From Nemopilema nomurai (taxonomy: Eukaryota > Cnidaria > Scyphozoa > Rhizostomeae > Rhizostomatidae): a stretch of DNA of 64,000 nucleotides. The notes under the pieces were generated by a model. The model searched no databases. It was not told where the DNA came from and saw only the letters and a program-made list of their open reading frames with translations. Positions 1-12,810 of this stretch are shown in pieces. Every line of letters starts with the position of its first letter. The first letter of the stretch is position 1. Where the stretch lies: assembly GCA_003864495.1 (NCBI GenBank), contig ML133471.1:778001-842000 (forward strand). The letters run 5' to 3'. Position numbers and translations under genes: made by a program.

Positions 1-191
1 AAATCCTATTGAAACTTAAACACAGGGCACACACACTGTCTTTCATAAGAATCTAGTGTGCCAGTGTTCCTCTCAAAACAGCTAAAAAGATGCTGACCCA
101 TTGATCAATAGGAATCATCTGTATTCTTGTGTAACACTTTCAAAAGTTTCTACCAACCCGGTATATTTTAAAACAATGCTCTATTGGATGA

Positions 192-297
192 ACAGATGAA
201 TGAATAAATAAATAAATGAATGAATGAATGGAGAAATGAATGAATGAATGAAGGAATGAATAAATAAATAAGCGAATCAATAAGTGAATGAATGAGT
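192..297. repeat. GAAT/AAAT tetranucleotide microsatellite
   Basis: About 105 bases of imperfect tetranucleotide repeat, mostly gaat and aaat units, with interruptions such as ggag and gcga. Seen directly. It lies outside any recognised gene. Confidence 0.9.
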
Positions 298-562
298 GGC
301 TTTCAACAAATTTTGCTAGAAGCCTTCATGATGAAGATTTGCTTCAAAACAAATCAATTGCGAATGGAATCAGTGGCAACATGCTTAACAAAAAAGGACT
401 TGCCCTTCGCCTTCAACAGAAACATAATTGTTATCCAGGAAAATGTTCTGTGAAATCAACAAGAAGCAGACATACCTCACTTCGCAACTGACTTCACGGG
501 AAAAGCGATCGGCCTGCACATCTTTCTTCCCACGCCGAAAAATATGCAGTGAACATGGTCTA

Positions 563-593
563 TTATTGTTGTTGTTGTTGCTGTTGTTGTTGC
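563..593. repeat. GTT trinucleotide microsatellite
   Basis: A run of GTT units interrupted once by GCT. The poly-leucine and poly-asparagine frames across it are artefacts of the repeat, not genes. Confidence 0.85.
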
Positions 594-1647
594 CATCAGC
601 TGATTGCATACATTTTTCCTTTTAGTTTTTTTTGTTTTCTTACCTTGATGTGGCTTAATATACAGCCCTAATGACAAATTTCCATTGATATGATGTCACT
701 GTCTATAAATCCATATGTTTTGTGTGAAGACAAGTATTTTCTAGTCAATTGAAGCACACGCGCCATTTTGCTCAATCTTGCTAGACAGTGGAGAGCGGGG
801 GTCCATTTTGTGTTGTGTTAAATATTACTTTAAGTTGTTTATAAACGGCCATTAAAATGCACTGCTAAGGTGCTAGTTGTACCTGGCATTCCATATTTCA
901 AAAGTATAATGACAATCCACCCTGTTAATGTGTAATCACTTACTGCTGCCAATTCCTACTATGACCTTCCTGTTAAGGGTGAGGAAGATAATGTGAGCTA
1001 TATGTGAAAAAATAAAGTCTTTTGGATTCTGATTGCTCATGGAGAAGAAGTTAGTGACACGAAACTACAAAGATGAAGAATTCTCGAGTATTATTATTTG
1101 TCTACGCGTGAAGAAGATTACATGAAAGAATTTCCACTGCGTTTAAAACACATTATTTGTGTATCTAAAATGTTTGCCGGAATTATAAGTAAAATATTTC
1201 AAGTCTAAGTTTACTTTAATGTTTTGTTGATGAATAAGATAAGGGGAAACGTTAGAGCTACTCTAAGCTTTTCCCTGATTAACTTTTCCCAAATATTGAT
1301 TAGCATAAGCTGAATGAAGCAGAAAAGAAAGCAGACCTGTTCATCAATTAATTTTTACACGAGTGGGGAGACAGGATAAATAGGACAGACAATCAATTAA
1401 GAGTAAATAAGAAATATAGTGAGCAGGTGATGATAGGTTAAACATTTCTCTTAAAAATACCCCCCCCCCCCCTGTTGGCACAAAAAGGGCACCAACCAAT
1501 GCCACGTCTAGGCATTTGCGTAAGATTAGTGAACCTTATAAATATGACGTTTGACTGCCTCCATCGATGTTGTGATTGTCAAGAACGTCTTGAAGTTCGA
1601 TCACTAACATCAAAGGACATAGTCATGTTAACTGATCATTCTTCGGG

Positions 1648-4600
1648 TTATTGCGAAAACGATTGAACGTGTGTTTTTTCTTTACGCCTCATCTCCCATT
1701 TCCTTATGAAACTCGTCCATATGAAGTCAAACAACTCGACAAACGTCAAAAAGCTGGCACCAAGAGAAGCTCCAAGCAGTCCGCCCAGTTCACCTGCAGA
1801 GAAATGTTGGAAAGTGAGAAGAAATGACAAACAGAATGTTTACCAAAACTCTTACAACGAAGACACCGATTGTACATTTACAAAGGCCTTCCCTCTTCAG
1901 ACAATGCTAGGCTTGTCTTTTACGGATAATTTTTTTTGAAATTATCCGAAAGCTAGGATGTTTCGAGAGAAACTCTAAAAGGAAATCTCTCAAAATTATT
2001 CTCATTTCAAGTAAAAAGATTTACAAGACAAGCAAAAATAATATTGTTAATTGTAATTAGATAAGCAAAAAGATCATTCTGATTCCAAAAAAGCTAACAA
2101 GGAGTCTCTCTATCTATGTAAAAGGAGGATGATCTAGCTTTCATCGCTCGATAGCAGAAGTCACTTTATTCAAGAGGAAGCAATCATAGTGTGCCATCTG
2201 TCTTATCACGCCCTTTTTATCACTAAACAATTTCTATTTGTCCCTCTCAAGAACCTACTGAGCTTAATTCGTACCCAGGGAAAGGGTATTATTGCTGCAA
2301 CAAAAAGGGGGCCAACAGTTACTGGGTTCATGGCACAAGTGAAATCATGGCACTTCCATAGAGAAAAAACGAAAATTAAAATCAACTTACTGTAAATGTC
2401 TCTAAGAGTTTTTGCAGGGCTTTGTCGTATTACAATGTGATTCATTTGTTGAAAGAACACATCCAGCTCGATCACATTTTTCCTTTAGAAAGAAGTTGAA
2501 GAAGATTATCTGGGGGTATTTGTATTCAGATGCTAGATATGGGAGCTAACTTAATACCAAGTATGCTTTTGATGCGTCGGGGTCAATGACCACCCATAAA
2601 AATTGGCAAAGCCGATGACCAAACTAAAACCTTCTAAGCTGTATCCGCCCATGGGTGGAAAAATTTCCATGAAATGTTTTAAAGGCTCAAGGAAATAATA
2701 GCACAAATCAGTATAGATGAAATGCATCGAAAGAAGGATTATCCAGTAGATTTTCAAGAAACGTCATTTCATGTTTATTTAATTTACCTGAAATAGGCAA
2801 AAGCTGACTCTTTGGACTCGGAGATTCCAATGCTCACCAAATGATTTGCTACTTCGGCAGCATAGACATCGGACGGAAAATAAGCATAGCTGAGGTATGG
2901 GGTATATTCCACGGACTCACATGGGTCGGGGCAAAAACAGTTGTTGCCATGCTTTCTAAAGTTGTCTAAAGCAGAAAAAGAAATCAACGCTATATGACGT
3001 GAATTGCGAACTATAAAAGTGTCAATTAGATGGATTATTTTGTACGAGATTGTCTACAGCTGATATGATATTGACCAAATCAAAGGTATATTATGAAAGA
3101 GACTTCAAAGTGCAGGTAAATATAAAGTATAGACAGCTTCTTGTGTTAATCAGTTTAAACACGGATAAAGCAAGCATAAAGATATAAATAATTGCGAGTA
3201 GCCCTAAAATTTCCTCCATCTTCTCATATTCCGTGATGACGTCATTTTCTGAAATTATTTCAATGCTAAGTTCTGTCTATGAGGAAATTGTCATTTCGTT
3301 TACTTGTAAACTCTCGACTGTCTATGCAAACATGATATTTGGAATATGGTTTTAGAAGCATGCCTAGAGCTCGGCTAGATATTACAACTTGGAATGTTTT
3401 CATGTGGTTTGCCTTTGGTTTAACTACTAAACTAGTCCCGTCATGATATTAGCCATTCAAACTGAACAATGCAAATACATAAATTGAGATCTTTGCATTT
3501 GAAGCATCTTTGTTAAGCATTCCCAGTGTTGGTTGGGCTACGTCCAGGTAACTGTGTTGTCTCAAACTGTTTTTCTCAAGTGAAGAAGCTTTGACTTCAA
3601 CAATGCATACCCCGAATGACTTACCAAGGGCTGGCAGCACGCATCTTATTGAAGTCTTTAAGTCACAAAGTTCGTCTTCTTTTGCTATGAAAGAGCACAC
3701 GATAAGACCTTGATGGCACCCAACGTAAGATTCTTCCCGTGAGCAAATATTGCAATCTGGCATTAGGAAGTGTAATCGCAACTCTCTGCTGCATCATAGA
3801 ATCACTACATTAGCTTCTAAGGAACGAAATGGTAATTATAAACCCGTTTTAATTATCTTTATGCAAATCTGGAAAATGAAAATGTTAGAAAAAATTAGCA
3901 GTTTAATGGCCCAAGCAATGATGCTGATTGAGAAGTGAAGGCATAAACTCTTCGTCGGTAAAGACAATGACAAGTGACAGATAGAAACTTAGATCATTAC
4001 AACAAAATACCATCGATGAAGTTGATCGGTGCGTAGCAACCGCATTCGGCGTAAATGAACTTCTCCTGACAAATGCGAAGGCAGCCATTCAATGTATAGG
4101 CATTCCCGGTTTCCAAAGGCTCCTTTCTACATTGTGTTGTGTACGGGGGCTCTAGGTTCAATACCTTCAACAAAAATCACAATTTTGCAAGGATTGTCGG
4201 GTCATGAAAGGTGAAATCGAAAAAGCATCGAAAAGCTACATATTTTGATCTACGAATCTTTGAAAGACCAATCTTCGTGTCAAAATGTGATCTTAGATTG
4301 GGGAGTTGTGTGCATTCTCTTGCTGTCCCGAACTTTGAGCTTGTGCTTTCCTCTACTCGTAACTAAGCTCCTTTATTTCACATCATGATAACTTCCTCTC
4401 CAAACACCCAATACCCCTTGAATGTGCTCTAAATGACCCCGCCCGACTTCAGGTTAGCACCAACATATTCTGAAATCGAATACCTTTCGTTTAGCCAAGC
4501 CGACAAGCGTGTGTGTGCCTGGTGACAAAGCGAAGCCGTAGTCCCTGACAAGGGGAAGCTCCTTCTGGTCGTGCACCAGCATCTTCCACCCAGCTGACAG

Positions 4601-5317
4601 CTCATGCGTCGGCATCAACACGTACTCATCTGCTTGCACGACGAGGCGAATTTTCAGGCCAAACCCAGAACCAGGCTGCTTCACAGTCAATATTTCCTTA
4701 CCAAACCGTTCTCGCCCGAACTGCCCTCCAGGATTGAAGGTATAGCACTGGCCCGAGTTTGTTACAACAGGCTTGAAGAAGGACTTGTTGCAGGCATTTT
4801 CACTGAACGTGCAGTTCAGAAGCATCCCGTCCTCCACATAACTATTCAAGTTGTGACCAAAGTATTTATACATTTCTAGGATTCTTTTACCGTCGATTTG
4901 AGGGATGGTCAAATTATTATTAGAGCCTTTCATCCCTGCCATGCTGAGTATTCTTGCTAAGTTGAATATTTGAGCGTTTTTTCCATCTTTGCTTGCCTCG
5001 TTGAATTTGCTTTTCCGCAGAGTATTCAAGTTGCAAATTGTGACGGCAGGAAAATTCACTTCTCTTTCCGACACCATTGTTATTACTGTATTTACCTCGT
5101 ATTGGAAATATTCAAGGATCGTTGACATGAATGACCCGAGCAGTATCCCAAAGCCGGTAATCAGCATCAGGGTCCAGATGATTCGCCGGTGCCTACTGAA
5201 CCCAGGCGAAGTGAATCGAATCCCGTGCACGGATGACGAGCTCACAAACCCGCCCCATGATCTCGCAATCGCCATCGGCTCTCTGTTTGCCGTTGGCTCG
5301 TTCGCTACAATCGTCAT
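1648..5317 (-). CDS. DEG/ENaC family sodium channel subunit, copy 1
   Basis: Degenerin/epithelial Na+ channel subunit: a plasma-membrane, trimeric, amiloride-type cation channel in the family. Coding exons on the minus strand are 5317-4484, 4164-4011, 3684-3625, 2965-2788, 2482-2391 and 1793-1648, giving 1464 nt and 487 residues. All introns are GT-AG and phase-consistent. Visible hallmarks: the gating His-Gly at residues 31-32, TM1 at about 46-68, the post-TM1 motif FPAVTICN, a Cys-rich ectodomain (LEPPYTTQC, CGCYAP, CPDPCESVEY), and TM2 with the Gly-Ala-Ser filter at about 451-453. The third exon is only 60 nt and is confirmed by the paralogue. The length is normal for the family. The start is the first ATG giving a usual-length N-terminus before His-Gly. 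Cnidarian relatives (HyNaCs) are gated by RFamide-like peptides; the ligand here is unknown. Confidence 0.92.
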
Positions 5318-8193
5318 TTTGAATTCGAACCAAGCTGCTAGCAGAGCTTCAAGTGTGACGCATTTCCAACCGTGCTTTCAAAGGAAAAAGGGCAAAGAAC
5401 AAGTCTTGTGGTACCACAATCAAAATAGAAGAATTAGCCAGATTTTCGCGCTGCTTCCACTTTGCACATTGTGTCTGAAGGCAATCCTCCAATGATCTAA
5501 ATTGAATGCACTCCGAGGGACTAACTAATCTAATATTTAATGTAGAACAGAATGGTGTGCTTGAGGCATTGTAAAATATGCAAACAGGAAAGCTGCTTCG
5601 GAGTTTATGCAGCTCGAATTTCGATATTTTGTTGCCATGTCTACGCTTTAAAGCCATTCGCCAAAGCGGGATTGAATTAGCAAACAGAAAGATTTGAGCC
5701 CACTCAGTATATTCCACGAAGACAATACCAACATTTAGCAAGCATCTCTTTGTAATTCAAGATGAGGTGGAGACAGACTAGCAACAAAGGCTGCGTTTCC
5801 TTAGCAGACTCGATCAAAGCTTAGTCATTTTTTGGTAAGAGCGCTTTGTATCTGTATATTGTAGCTGGATTCCCGCTTCAAGTGGGTCGTATTTCATAAG
5901 AAATTACATATGGAAGCGACTCAGAGGACTTTACTAGAAAAGGTGATCATCAGTATTTTTAACACTGTAATGCTATGGAAGGAAAACATTCTCTTTGAAT
6001 TATAACAAGATCTGTAATTTTGATTTACATTAAACGTGCTCATATGTTTGCTTATAGAAATACTCCTTTTTACCCCTGTGTTCATTACATACGTCATTAT
6101 TACAAGTAGTAATTCATCGCAGCCACAAGAGTCTTTGGAGAAAATAGAGGTGGATCAGGGCCTCCGACGAAGGGGGGGCATGGCCCCCGCACTTTTTTGT
6201 AAAACAATAGAGCTTTTCTAAATATCTTTTGTTATGATTGTTAAAATCTTCCTTGGCCCCTCCACTTTCCGACCTGCGTCGGAGCCCTTGTGGATTACCG
6301 AGAACATAATCCTCCATAAAGTAAAGGGAAATACAGGGAGATAAAGTATTAAATTTGTTCCTGGAACGGTACACGGGCCTGCTCAAATAAAGGATCAGCT
6401 GTATCCTTGTCAGAAATCAACCATCCGGTTTTCATGTTCCAAATAGATACTACCCTGATTTCTAAATTTTAGAACATAGGTTGTATCCATTACGAGATTT
6501 CTACCAAAGCAATCCAATTATTCAGAGTGCAGGTTTGAACTATTGTTTAACTAACCAATCATCTTTGCGTTCAAGTACATTGGGCTGTGTCCGGTGAGGC
6601 CATGCCGCTATTTCAACCGCCAGTCAACACGAATTTGACCGCCACGCCGTCTTTTGCCCAATGATGTGGTTCAGCTTTGCTGGCAATGGCCTAATGTGAG
6701 ATGAAAGATGGTGCCGAAGAGACAAGTGCGATTTCATCGGTTTAAGCACAAGGTGGTCCCGGATTAGCAAAAACGAAAAATGTTGACGTTAGAGCTTTAA
6801 ATCAAGTTAGCTTTTTAAAAGAGCAACCTGACGGGAACGAAGATAACTGCGCATCAATTTCAACGCGGGTTTCGTAGAGCTTAGGCCCATTGGAAGGCCT
6901 GTTATCTGGCGTGGTTCAGAATGACTGTCATGGCCCATAAGTTCCATTATTGGCTCAAGAAGAGTGTGCGTCAAAGAGGGTTGAGGTAGTGAGCTTATGA
7001 GCAAATACACCAAGCGTTAGCTCAGGGAAGTAGAAGCTTGGAAAAAAATGAAAGAGAAGTTACAGCAACAGTTTCTCCAGAAAACACAATTTGCAAAGGT
7101 TGCATTCAAAATAGTGCTGATTTAAAAAATTTCCATCGAACAGTTTATCGCCTTCAAGACTGTGGTGAAATCAACACACAAAAAAGTTTATTTAGGGCCT
7201 ACTATTCCAAGACTGCAAGTTGACACGTCATCCAAACAGGCTGACGCTTAGCAGGAGGAGACATTTTGACTTTATCTAGAGAAACGTAACAATTGGCAAT
7301 GCCAATTGCAGGATAAACCTTGATAGAAGTGAACGCTTATATCTAAATCTATCATTCCAACTCTTCCACCGTTAAAATACCCTATCTCTGCAAATATGTC
7401 AAATGGTAGAAACAGCATCGATTTGCTGCATCAAACAATAAAGAAGACTAATGGCTGTTCGTCTGTGTTTGGCATAAAATGATAAGTCTCTATTTTTTAA
7501 AACAGTCAACAAATGTAACTTTAACCACTGCTAGTTACTGCATAGGCTCCTCAACACAACAAGTTTTACATTGAAAGGGACACGTCAAAACCCTTAAAAC
7601 TACGAAGATTTCGTAACAATGTGGACTGCCGCAAGACTTGGCCCATTGAATTCGCCGTAACCATGAGGTCAAATTCACTTTATTCGAATGAATTGCTGGC
7701 AGCATCTGTGGTCGAAGGCTAAGAAACTGACAGGAAGCCCATATGAGACGGTATTTTATAAAGAGTTGCCAACTGAAGAAAAACTCTCCAATTGACTTTC
7801 ATTTCACATCCTATAAATCACGTTTCCTGACAGATTTAAAGAAAAAAGCTACATGCATAGGAGGCATTTGTAGTTCTCAGCTTCTGAGTCTTAACTGTAC
7901 GCTTTTCTATGCATCTTTACGGAGAAGATAATTGTTACTTACATGGGTTATTATATTATAGCTTACACAAGGTGACCACGTACAAGAACACGGAAAACAG
8001 TACTCTGAAGCTAGGCATGACAATACGACAGCAAGCTAAACGCATCATCGTTCATCTAACCCCTATAAATGGCAGCAATGCATTTTATACTTTGCTTATT
8101 CTACCAGTTATTAACTGCAAAAACCAAAGACATGGTTGGTTTACACTAAAATTCCGCCATCAAAGGCCCCCCATGACTAGGCATTCTAACCAG
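5318..8193. other. intergenic spacer between the two DEG/ENaC genes
   Basis: It contains the presumptive promoter and 5' leader of copy 1 and the 3' flank of copy 2. I see no remnant of a third channel copy and no other gene. A GC-rich, partly palindromic repeat lies near 6150-6300. Confidence 0.5.
6150..6300. repeat. GC-rich element with imperfect inverted ends
   Basis: The left end reads gggcctccgacg. The right end, read in reverse complement, gives gggctccgacg. Runs of G and C (ggggggg, gcccccgc) sit just inside, so the two ends pair with a few mismatches. The composition differs sharply from the AT-rich surroundings. It may be a degraded non-autonomous DNA element; no target-site duplication is evident. 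Confidence 0.35.
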
Positions 8194-11100
8194 TTACTTA
8201 GTCCCTTGACTATCTACAGGGCCAACACGTATTGTCTCCACGTGCCTCTTTCCCAGTTTACGTAGGATTCTCGTTCCCAAGAAATCTGCTAGTTCGATGA
8301 ATGTCAGAAAACTTGCTCCAAGTGAAGCCCCAAGTAGTCCACCGAGCTCACCTAGGACGCACCATAATTAAAAGCATTAAACTCCTTTCAAAAATAGAGC
8401 AACGATGTTATGTAGAAACACACATTACTGTTGCAAAAGAGTTCCACAAAAGGGCTATTAAAGGCAGCTCTTGAGTGGCAACAGACTGTTGGGAAAATTC
8501 CTCTATGAAGGCACGTATGGTGCAATCAAGGTACAAAATAGGGTGCACTATCTGCTATATAGATCTGCTATATATGTAACTTCCTCAACGTATTGACAAA
8601 GGATCACTCAAATCCATGTGTAATTTGTAGACCAACAACTGGCACTGAAACGTTATATGAAGAACCATAACTTGGAATCAGGCAGTAAATCCTTCTAGAA
8701 GACTCATTACACAGTCGCTACTGCTTCTTTCAGCCACAAGCGCAGCCCGTCTAATTAACCACAGACAATATCGGACACTCCTGTTTAATGTTTATACGGC
8801 ATACAAGCAAGAGACCTACCACTTGAAAATCTTAAAAATATGCAAAGACTCATTGAGCTGAAATGAAAATAGAAAGTCGACATACTGTAGATATCACGAA
8901 GCGTCTTGGCAGGAACCTGCTTCACGATGATGTGATCCATTTGTTGGTAAAAGATGTCTAGCTCGATAATGTTTTTTCTGGAGATAAAGACAGTGGTTGT
9001 TATTTTCAGATAGCTTGATTTTCAGATATCATATATACAACATGAGTACATGAACAGGAGTAGCTTGTGAAGATTACCATTGCACACTTGGCACACACCT
9101 GTCATCAAGAAACAGAATCAAGGAAGTCTTTTCTTATAGTACCCTGTCTCCTTGGTTTACGTATCTCTCAAACATAGTCGACAGGAATACTTTAAAAATC
9201 ATTGCTTCTCGAAGTTCTTTTACTGCATTTTTCCGTTTGCTTAAGCAGTTATGAAGCTTGAAAAACCAAAACTTTTATATTTACTGTAACTTTTACATAT
9301 TAAGGATACAGTTGCGGATTTTTGTTTTATGAAAGTTTTAGATACCATCGTAGTAATGAAAAATGTTCATGGAAATGACTTAGGATAAGTACGAGCTGTT
9401 GAAGCATACACACTAACCTCAAGAAGTTCAATGCATCCTCTGTTGAATTAGCAATACCGATGTTCACCATATGACGAGCTAATTCTGCACCATAAACATC
9501 GGAGGGGAAGTATGCATAACTCAAGTACGGCGTGTACTCCACAGATTCGCATGGATCCTGGCAAATGCAGTCATTGCCGTTCTTCCTGAAGACATCTACG
9601 ATTAAAGTTACAAACAGGGGTCTGGGCAACAGCTTTACTGATAATGACGTAATACACCCAACCGTTCCTTGACGGTTGAAGAAGAATCCGAATATTGAGA
9701 CGAAGTCCGAAGTAGGACCCACAGAGCTGTCTTTGCTATATTTTGACTATTTAATCCAGTGCAGAGTAAAACTACTTTTTATTAGTAATAAGCAAACTTA
9801 TGTTGTTACTAGCCTATTAAATCTGTATTGGGTATTTTGTTAACAATGCTGTATTTAACATATGGTCATTTGCAATTGAGCATCAGTTGGACTAACAATG
9901 GCCGCGGCCTTACCGAGTGCTGGGAGAACGCAGTAGACGGATTCTTCAAGATCGCAGAGGCGACTCTTCGTATCTGCAGGGCCGGAGAGACACATTTATT
10001 TACAAAAGCAGGGGAATTGATAACATTTTGCGCAACAGATGCAAAAATGATGCCAGAAACTGCATTTTCCTAAAGAATTCTATTATCTTATCAGGCATCA
10101 TAAAGTATATTTCTATAAATCATTCAAACAAATGTCTTTACAATGTCCTAAACGTAGATATTCAGCCTCAGTCCAAATTGCTATCAATTGGCTTGCAAGT
10201 TTTTGAGACAAGACAATAATCAAGGCTTGAATGATGATAACTGTGACAGTTGCCCTGAAAAGATGCTGAAGAGGTGATCCAAGGTGTTTAGAAGGCGTCA
10301 ACGTATCAACAGCATCAAGAGCCATTTGTCAGGCCCATGCTTGGCACTTTGTCAACTCCATTAAAAACTTAAATAACCTTTTGTAGATCAAAGGCCTAAA
10401 TGCCCACTTGCAGGCCAAGGGCTTTCTAATGACTAAATTTTTCCAGGCTTGCAGTTTGTTCAATGGGTATCAATGTATGTTTCCTGCGTCCTTACACAAC
10501 AATAGAAGGCATATCAAAGTATGCACACAAGGAGGTGACAGACAAGGCATAAAATCGCTCATCTCCCTTTATTATGAAAAAAAACTATTCACACTCTCGT
10601 ACCATTCGTAAAGGCGATCGGTGACTCGCAGCCGCACGTTTTGCGGACGAAGGCCTCCTGGCAGAGGCGCCTGCAGCCTTTGAGTGAGTACGGATGCCCG
10701 GTCTCCAGCGGCTCCTTGCGACACTCGGTTGTATATGGCGGCTCCAGGTTTATGACCTACAAATATTACAAATAGAAAGACTTCGCAGTAGTTTGAAGCC
10801 ACCAATTGAGACTGCATGATTGGCTTTGCTATGATTAATCGGCATCCATTTACTCTTCTCTTAAGGGGAGTGGCAAATTAAGAGGCCAGCCTTTTTTATC
10901 TACATAGAGCGGGGTTTTACATAGAAATGTAGACAGAATGAAAAACCTGGATGGAAACACGACCTACCGTGCCTAATAATACGAAAATTGTCAGTGGGCG
11001 TGATTTTGAGTCTCTAAAAGATGTTGCACTATGCTAAATCACACTAAACTTAGGCATTGCATGTTTTGCCATTGCGAGACAGCTGCTCCCTTACTGGAGA

Positions 11101-12810
11101 GGCTTTGGTCTTTTCACTAATATTTGGGTAGTGCGTCATAAATGCAGAGCTTCTTATCAATAAGGATGTCCATAAGCAACCAAACGTCTTTGGAACTTGG
11201 CCTTAGTATCAAACGTGGATTTACGCTTCAATATCTGAAATATGTTTTTCTTGATTTGGCTTCCAAATTTTAGAGAAACGCCTCCAATCCAAGGCAGTTT
11301 TAACGTGCTTGGTGAATTAACAGTCTGTAATATTCTTTACGATGCCATTGACTTTAGTGAGTCATCTCAGTTGTAATGTTGTAGAAGTTCAAAGCTAGTC
11401 AGCCTCTTGTTATTTACCGTATTCGTTAGTTCAACAGGCTGCAAAACTCGAGTTTTTCTACGAGATCTACCGCGAATTTCATATCGCACAAATATTTAAA
11501 AAGTTTATTCGCAGATCTTCTTCAGCAGCTGTTGCTTTCCGAAACATGAACAAGAAATTTTTGTTGGGTCACGCCATCAGCTTTACAAAAACGCCGATTT
11601 TCCCATGGTTTTCCAACGCAATTGTGAGAACTTGAAATTCTTGCAAAACTTAACGCACTAAAACTATAAAAATGCCCTCAAAAGATGCACAGCCATTAGA
11701 ATACTTCTAAACACTGCTCGGTTCCATGCTGTTAATTTCGAACGTCCACCAAACTAATTATAGGTCATGGCAAATGTGACGTCAATCTAAGAAACATGGT
11801 TGCTTCGGGGTCCTCCAAGCTTCCTATTTAAGCCCACTTTTCTTTACAAACGTAAAATTTGTCGCCAATGAAAAACTTATTAGTGGGAATTTTCAAAATG
11901 CACATGGTAAATTGACTCCTGCATATACCGGTTCTACTGCTACTAACAGCACATGAAAAAGCAATGGAAGTTAGACAAGAATTTCACGGGAAATGATTGT
12001 TACCTTTCTCTTGACCAGTCCGACAAATGTGTGCGTTCCGGGCGACAAGGTGAACCCGTAGTCGCCGATGAGCGGCAGTTCTTTCTGGTCGTGGACAAAC
12101 ACCTTCCAGCCGGCCGAGTACTCTTGCGTTGGCATCAACACGTAATCATCCGACTGCACCGACAATCTCAACTTCAATCCAAAATAGCTTCCTGGCTGAG
12201 TGGCCACCAAGACCTCTTGACCGTAACGCTCTTTCCCAAAACTCCCGCCAGGGTTGAAGGTGTAGCACAGACCGAGGTTCGTGAGGACCGGCTTGAAGAA
12301 CGTCTCATTGCACGGAATCTTGCGATAGCTGCAGTTCAGAAGCATCCCGCCGCTCGTGAAAGGGCCCATGTCGTGCCCGAAAAACCGGTACATGTCTCGC
12401 ACGCTTTTGCCACTGATTTTTGGAATAGTCACGTTCTGGTTTGAGCCGGTCAGGTCCATCACGCTCAGAATCTTCGCGAGTTGGAGTATCTGGGAATACT
12501 TGGCGTTGCCACTGGCTAAAACGAGCTTGCTCTTACGAAGTGCATTCAGGTTGCACAGGGTAACGGCAGGGAAGACTGCTGCCCGTTCCGAGCCAACCGT
12601 GACAATTGTATTCACCTTGTACTGGAAGTATTCGACGATCGTAGAAACGGTGAAGCCAAACAGAACGCTGAGGCCGGTGAAGAGGAGAACCCCCCATGCC
12701 AATCGGCGTCTTCTGCTGAACCCTTCGGACGTGAATTTGATGCCATGAACGGTGGATGAGTTTGCGTATCCGTTCCAGGAATTGGGAACCACTTCAGTGG
12801 AGCCACTCAT
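8194..12810 (-). CDS. DEG/ENaC family sodium channel subunit, copy 2
   Basis: Paralogue of the gene at 1648-5317. Coding exons on the minus strand are 12810-12004, 10756-10603, 9973-9914, 9595-9418, 8977-8886 and 8351-8194, giving 1449 nt and 482 residues. The four internal exons are 154, 60, 178 and 92 nt, exactly as in copy 1, with the same phases. Hallmarks: His-Gly at residues 22-23, TM1 after the RRRRLAW stretch, FPAVTLCN, LEPPYTTEC, CQDPCESVEY, and a TM2 filter Gly-Ala-Ser at about 442-444. The C-terminal tail differs from copy 1 and is a few residues longer. Being adjacent and in the same orientation, the pair looks like a local tandem duplication. The products could be subunits of one heterotrimer, as in Hydra, but that is inference. 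Confidence 0.92.

Larger units (their letters stand above)
1..1647. other. gene-free flank downstream of the first DEG/ENaC gene
   Basis: No exon with family resemblance is visible on either strand. The stretch holds a GAAT tetranucleotide repeat, a short GTT microsatellite near 563-593, a C homopolymer near 1460-1472 and an AATAAA on the plus strand near 1010. The 740-1020 segment ending in that AATAAA could be the 3' end of an unseen plus-strand transcript or a dispersed repeat; nothing here decides it. Confidence 0.5.

Noticed and set aside
385..677. Overlapping open frames on both strands near the GTT repeat
   Set aside because: They owe their length to the microsatellite (poly-Leu and poly-Asn runs) and show no domain.
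3237..3244. TGACGTCA cyclic-AMP-type element in a DEG/ENaC intron (also near 58579)
   Set aside because: An 8-bp palindrome is expected by chance at this window size, and the position is intronic with no supporting motif.
4604..5495. Long plus-strand open frames opposite the first exon of DEG/ENaC copy 1
   Set aside because: They are antisense shadows of a strongly conserved coding exon.
11953..12748. Plus-strand frames of 130-163 codons
   Set aside because: Antisense to the first exon of DEG/ENaC copy 2.
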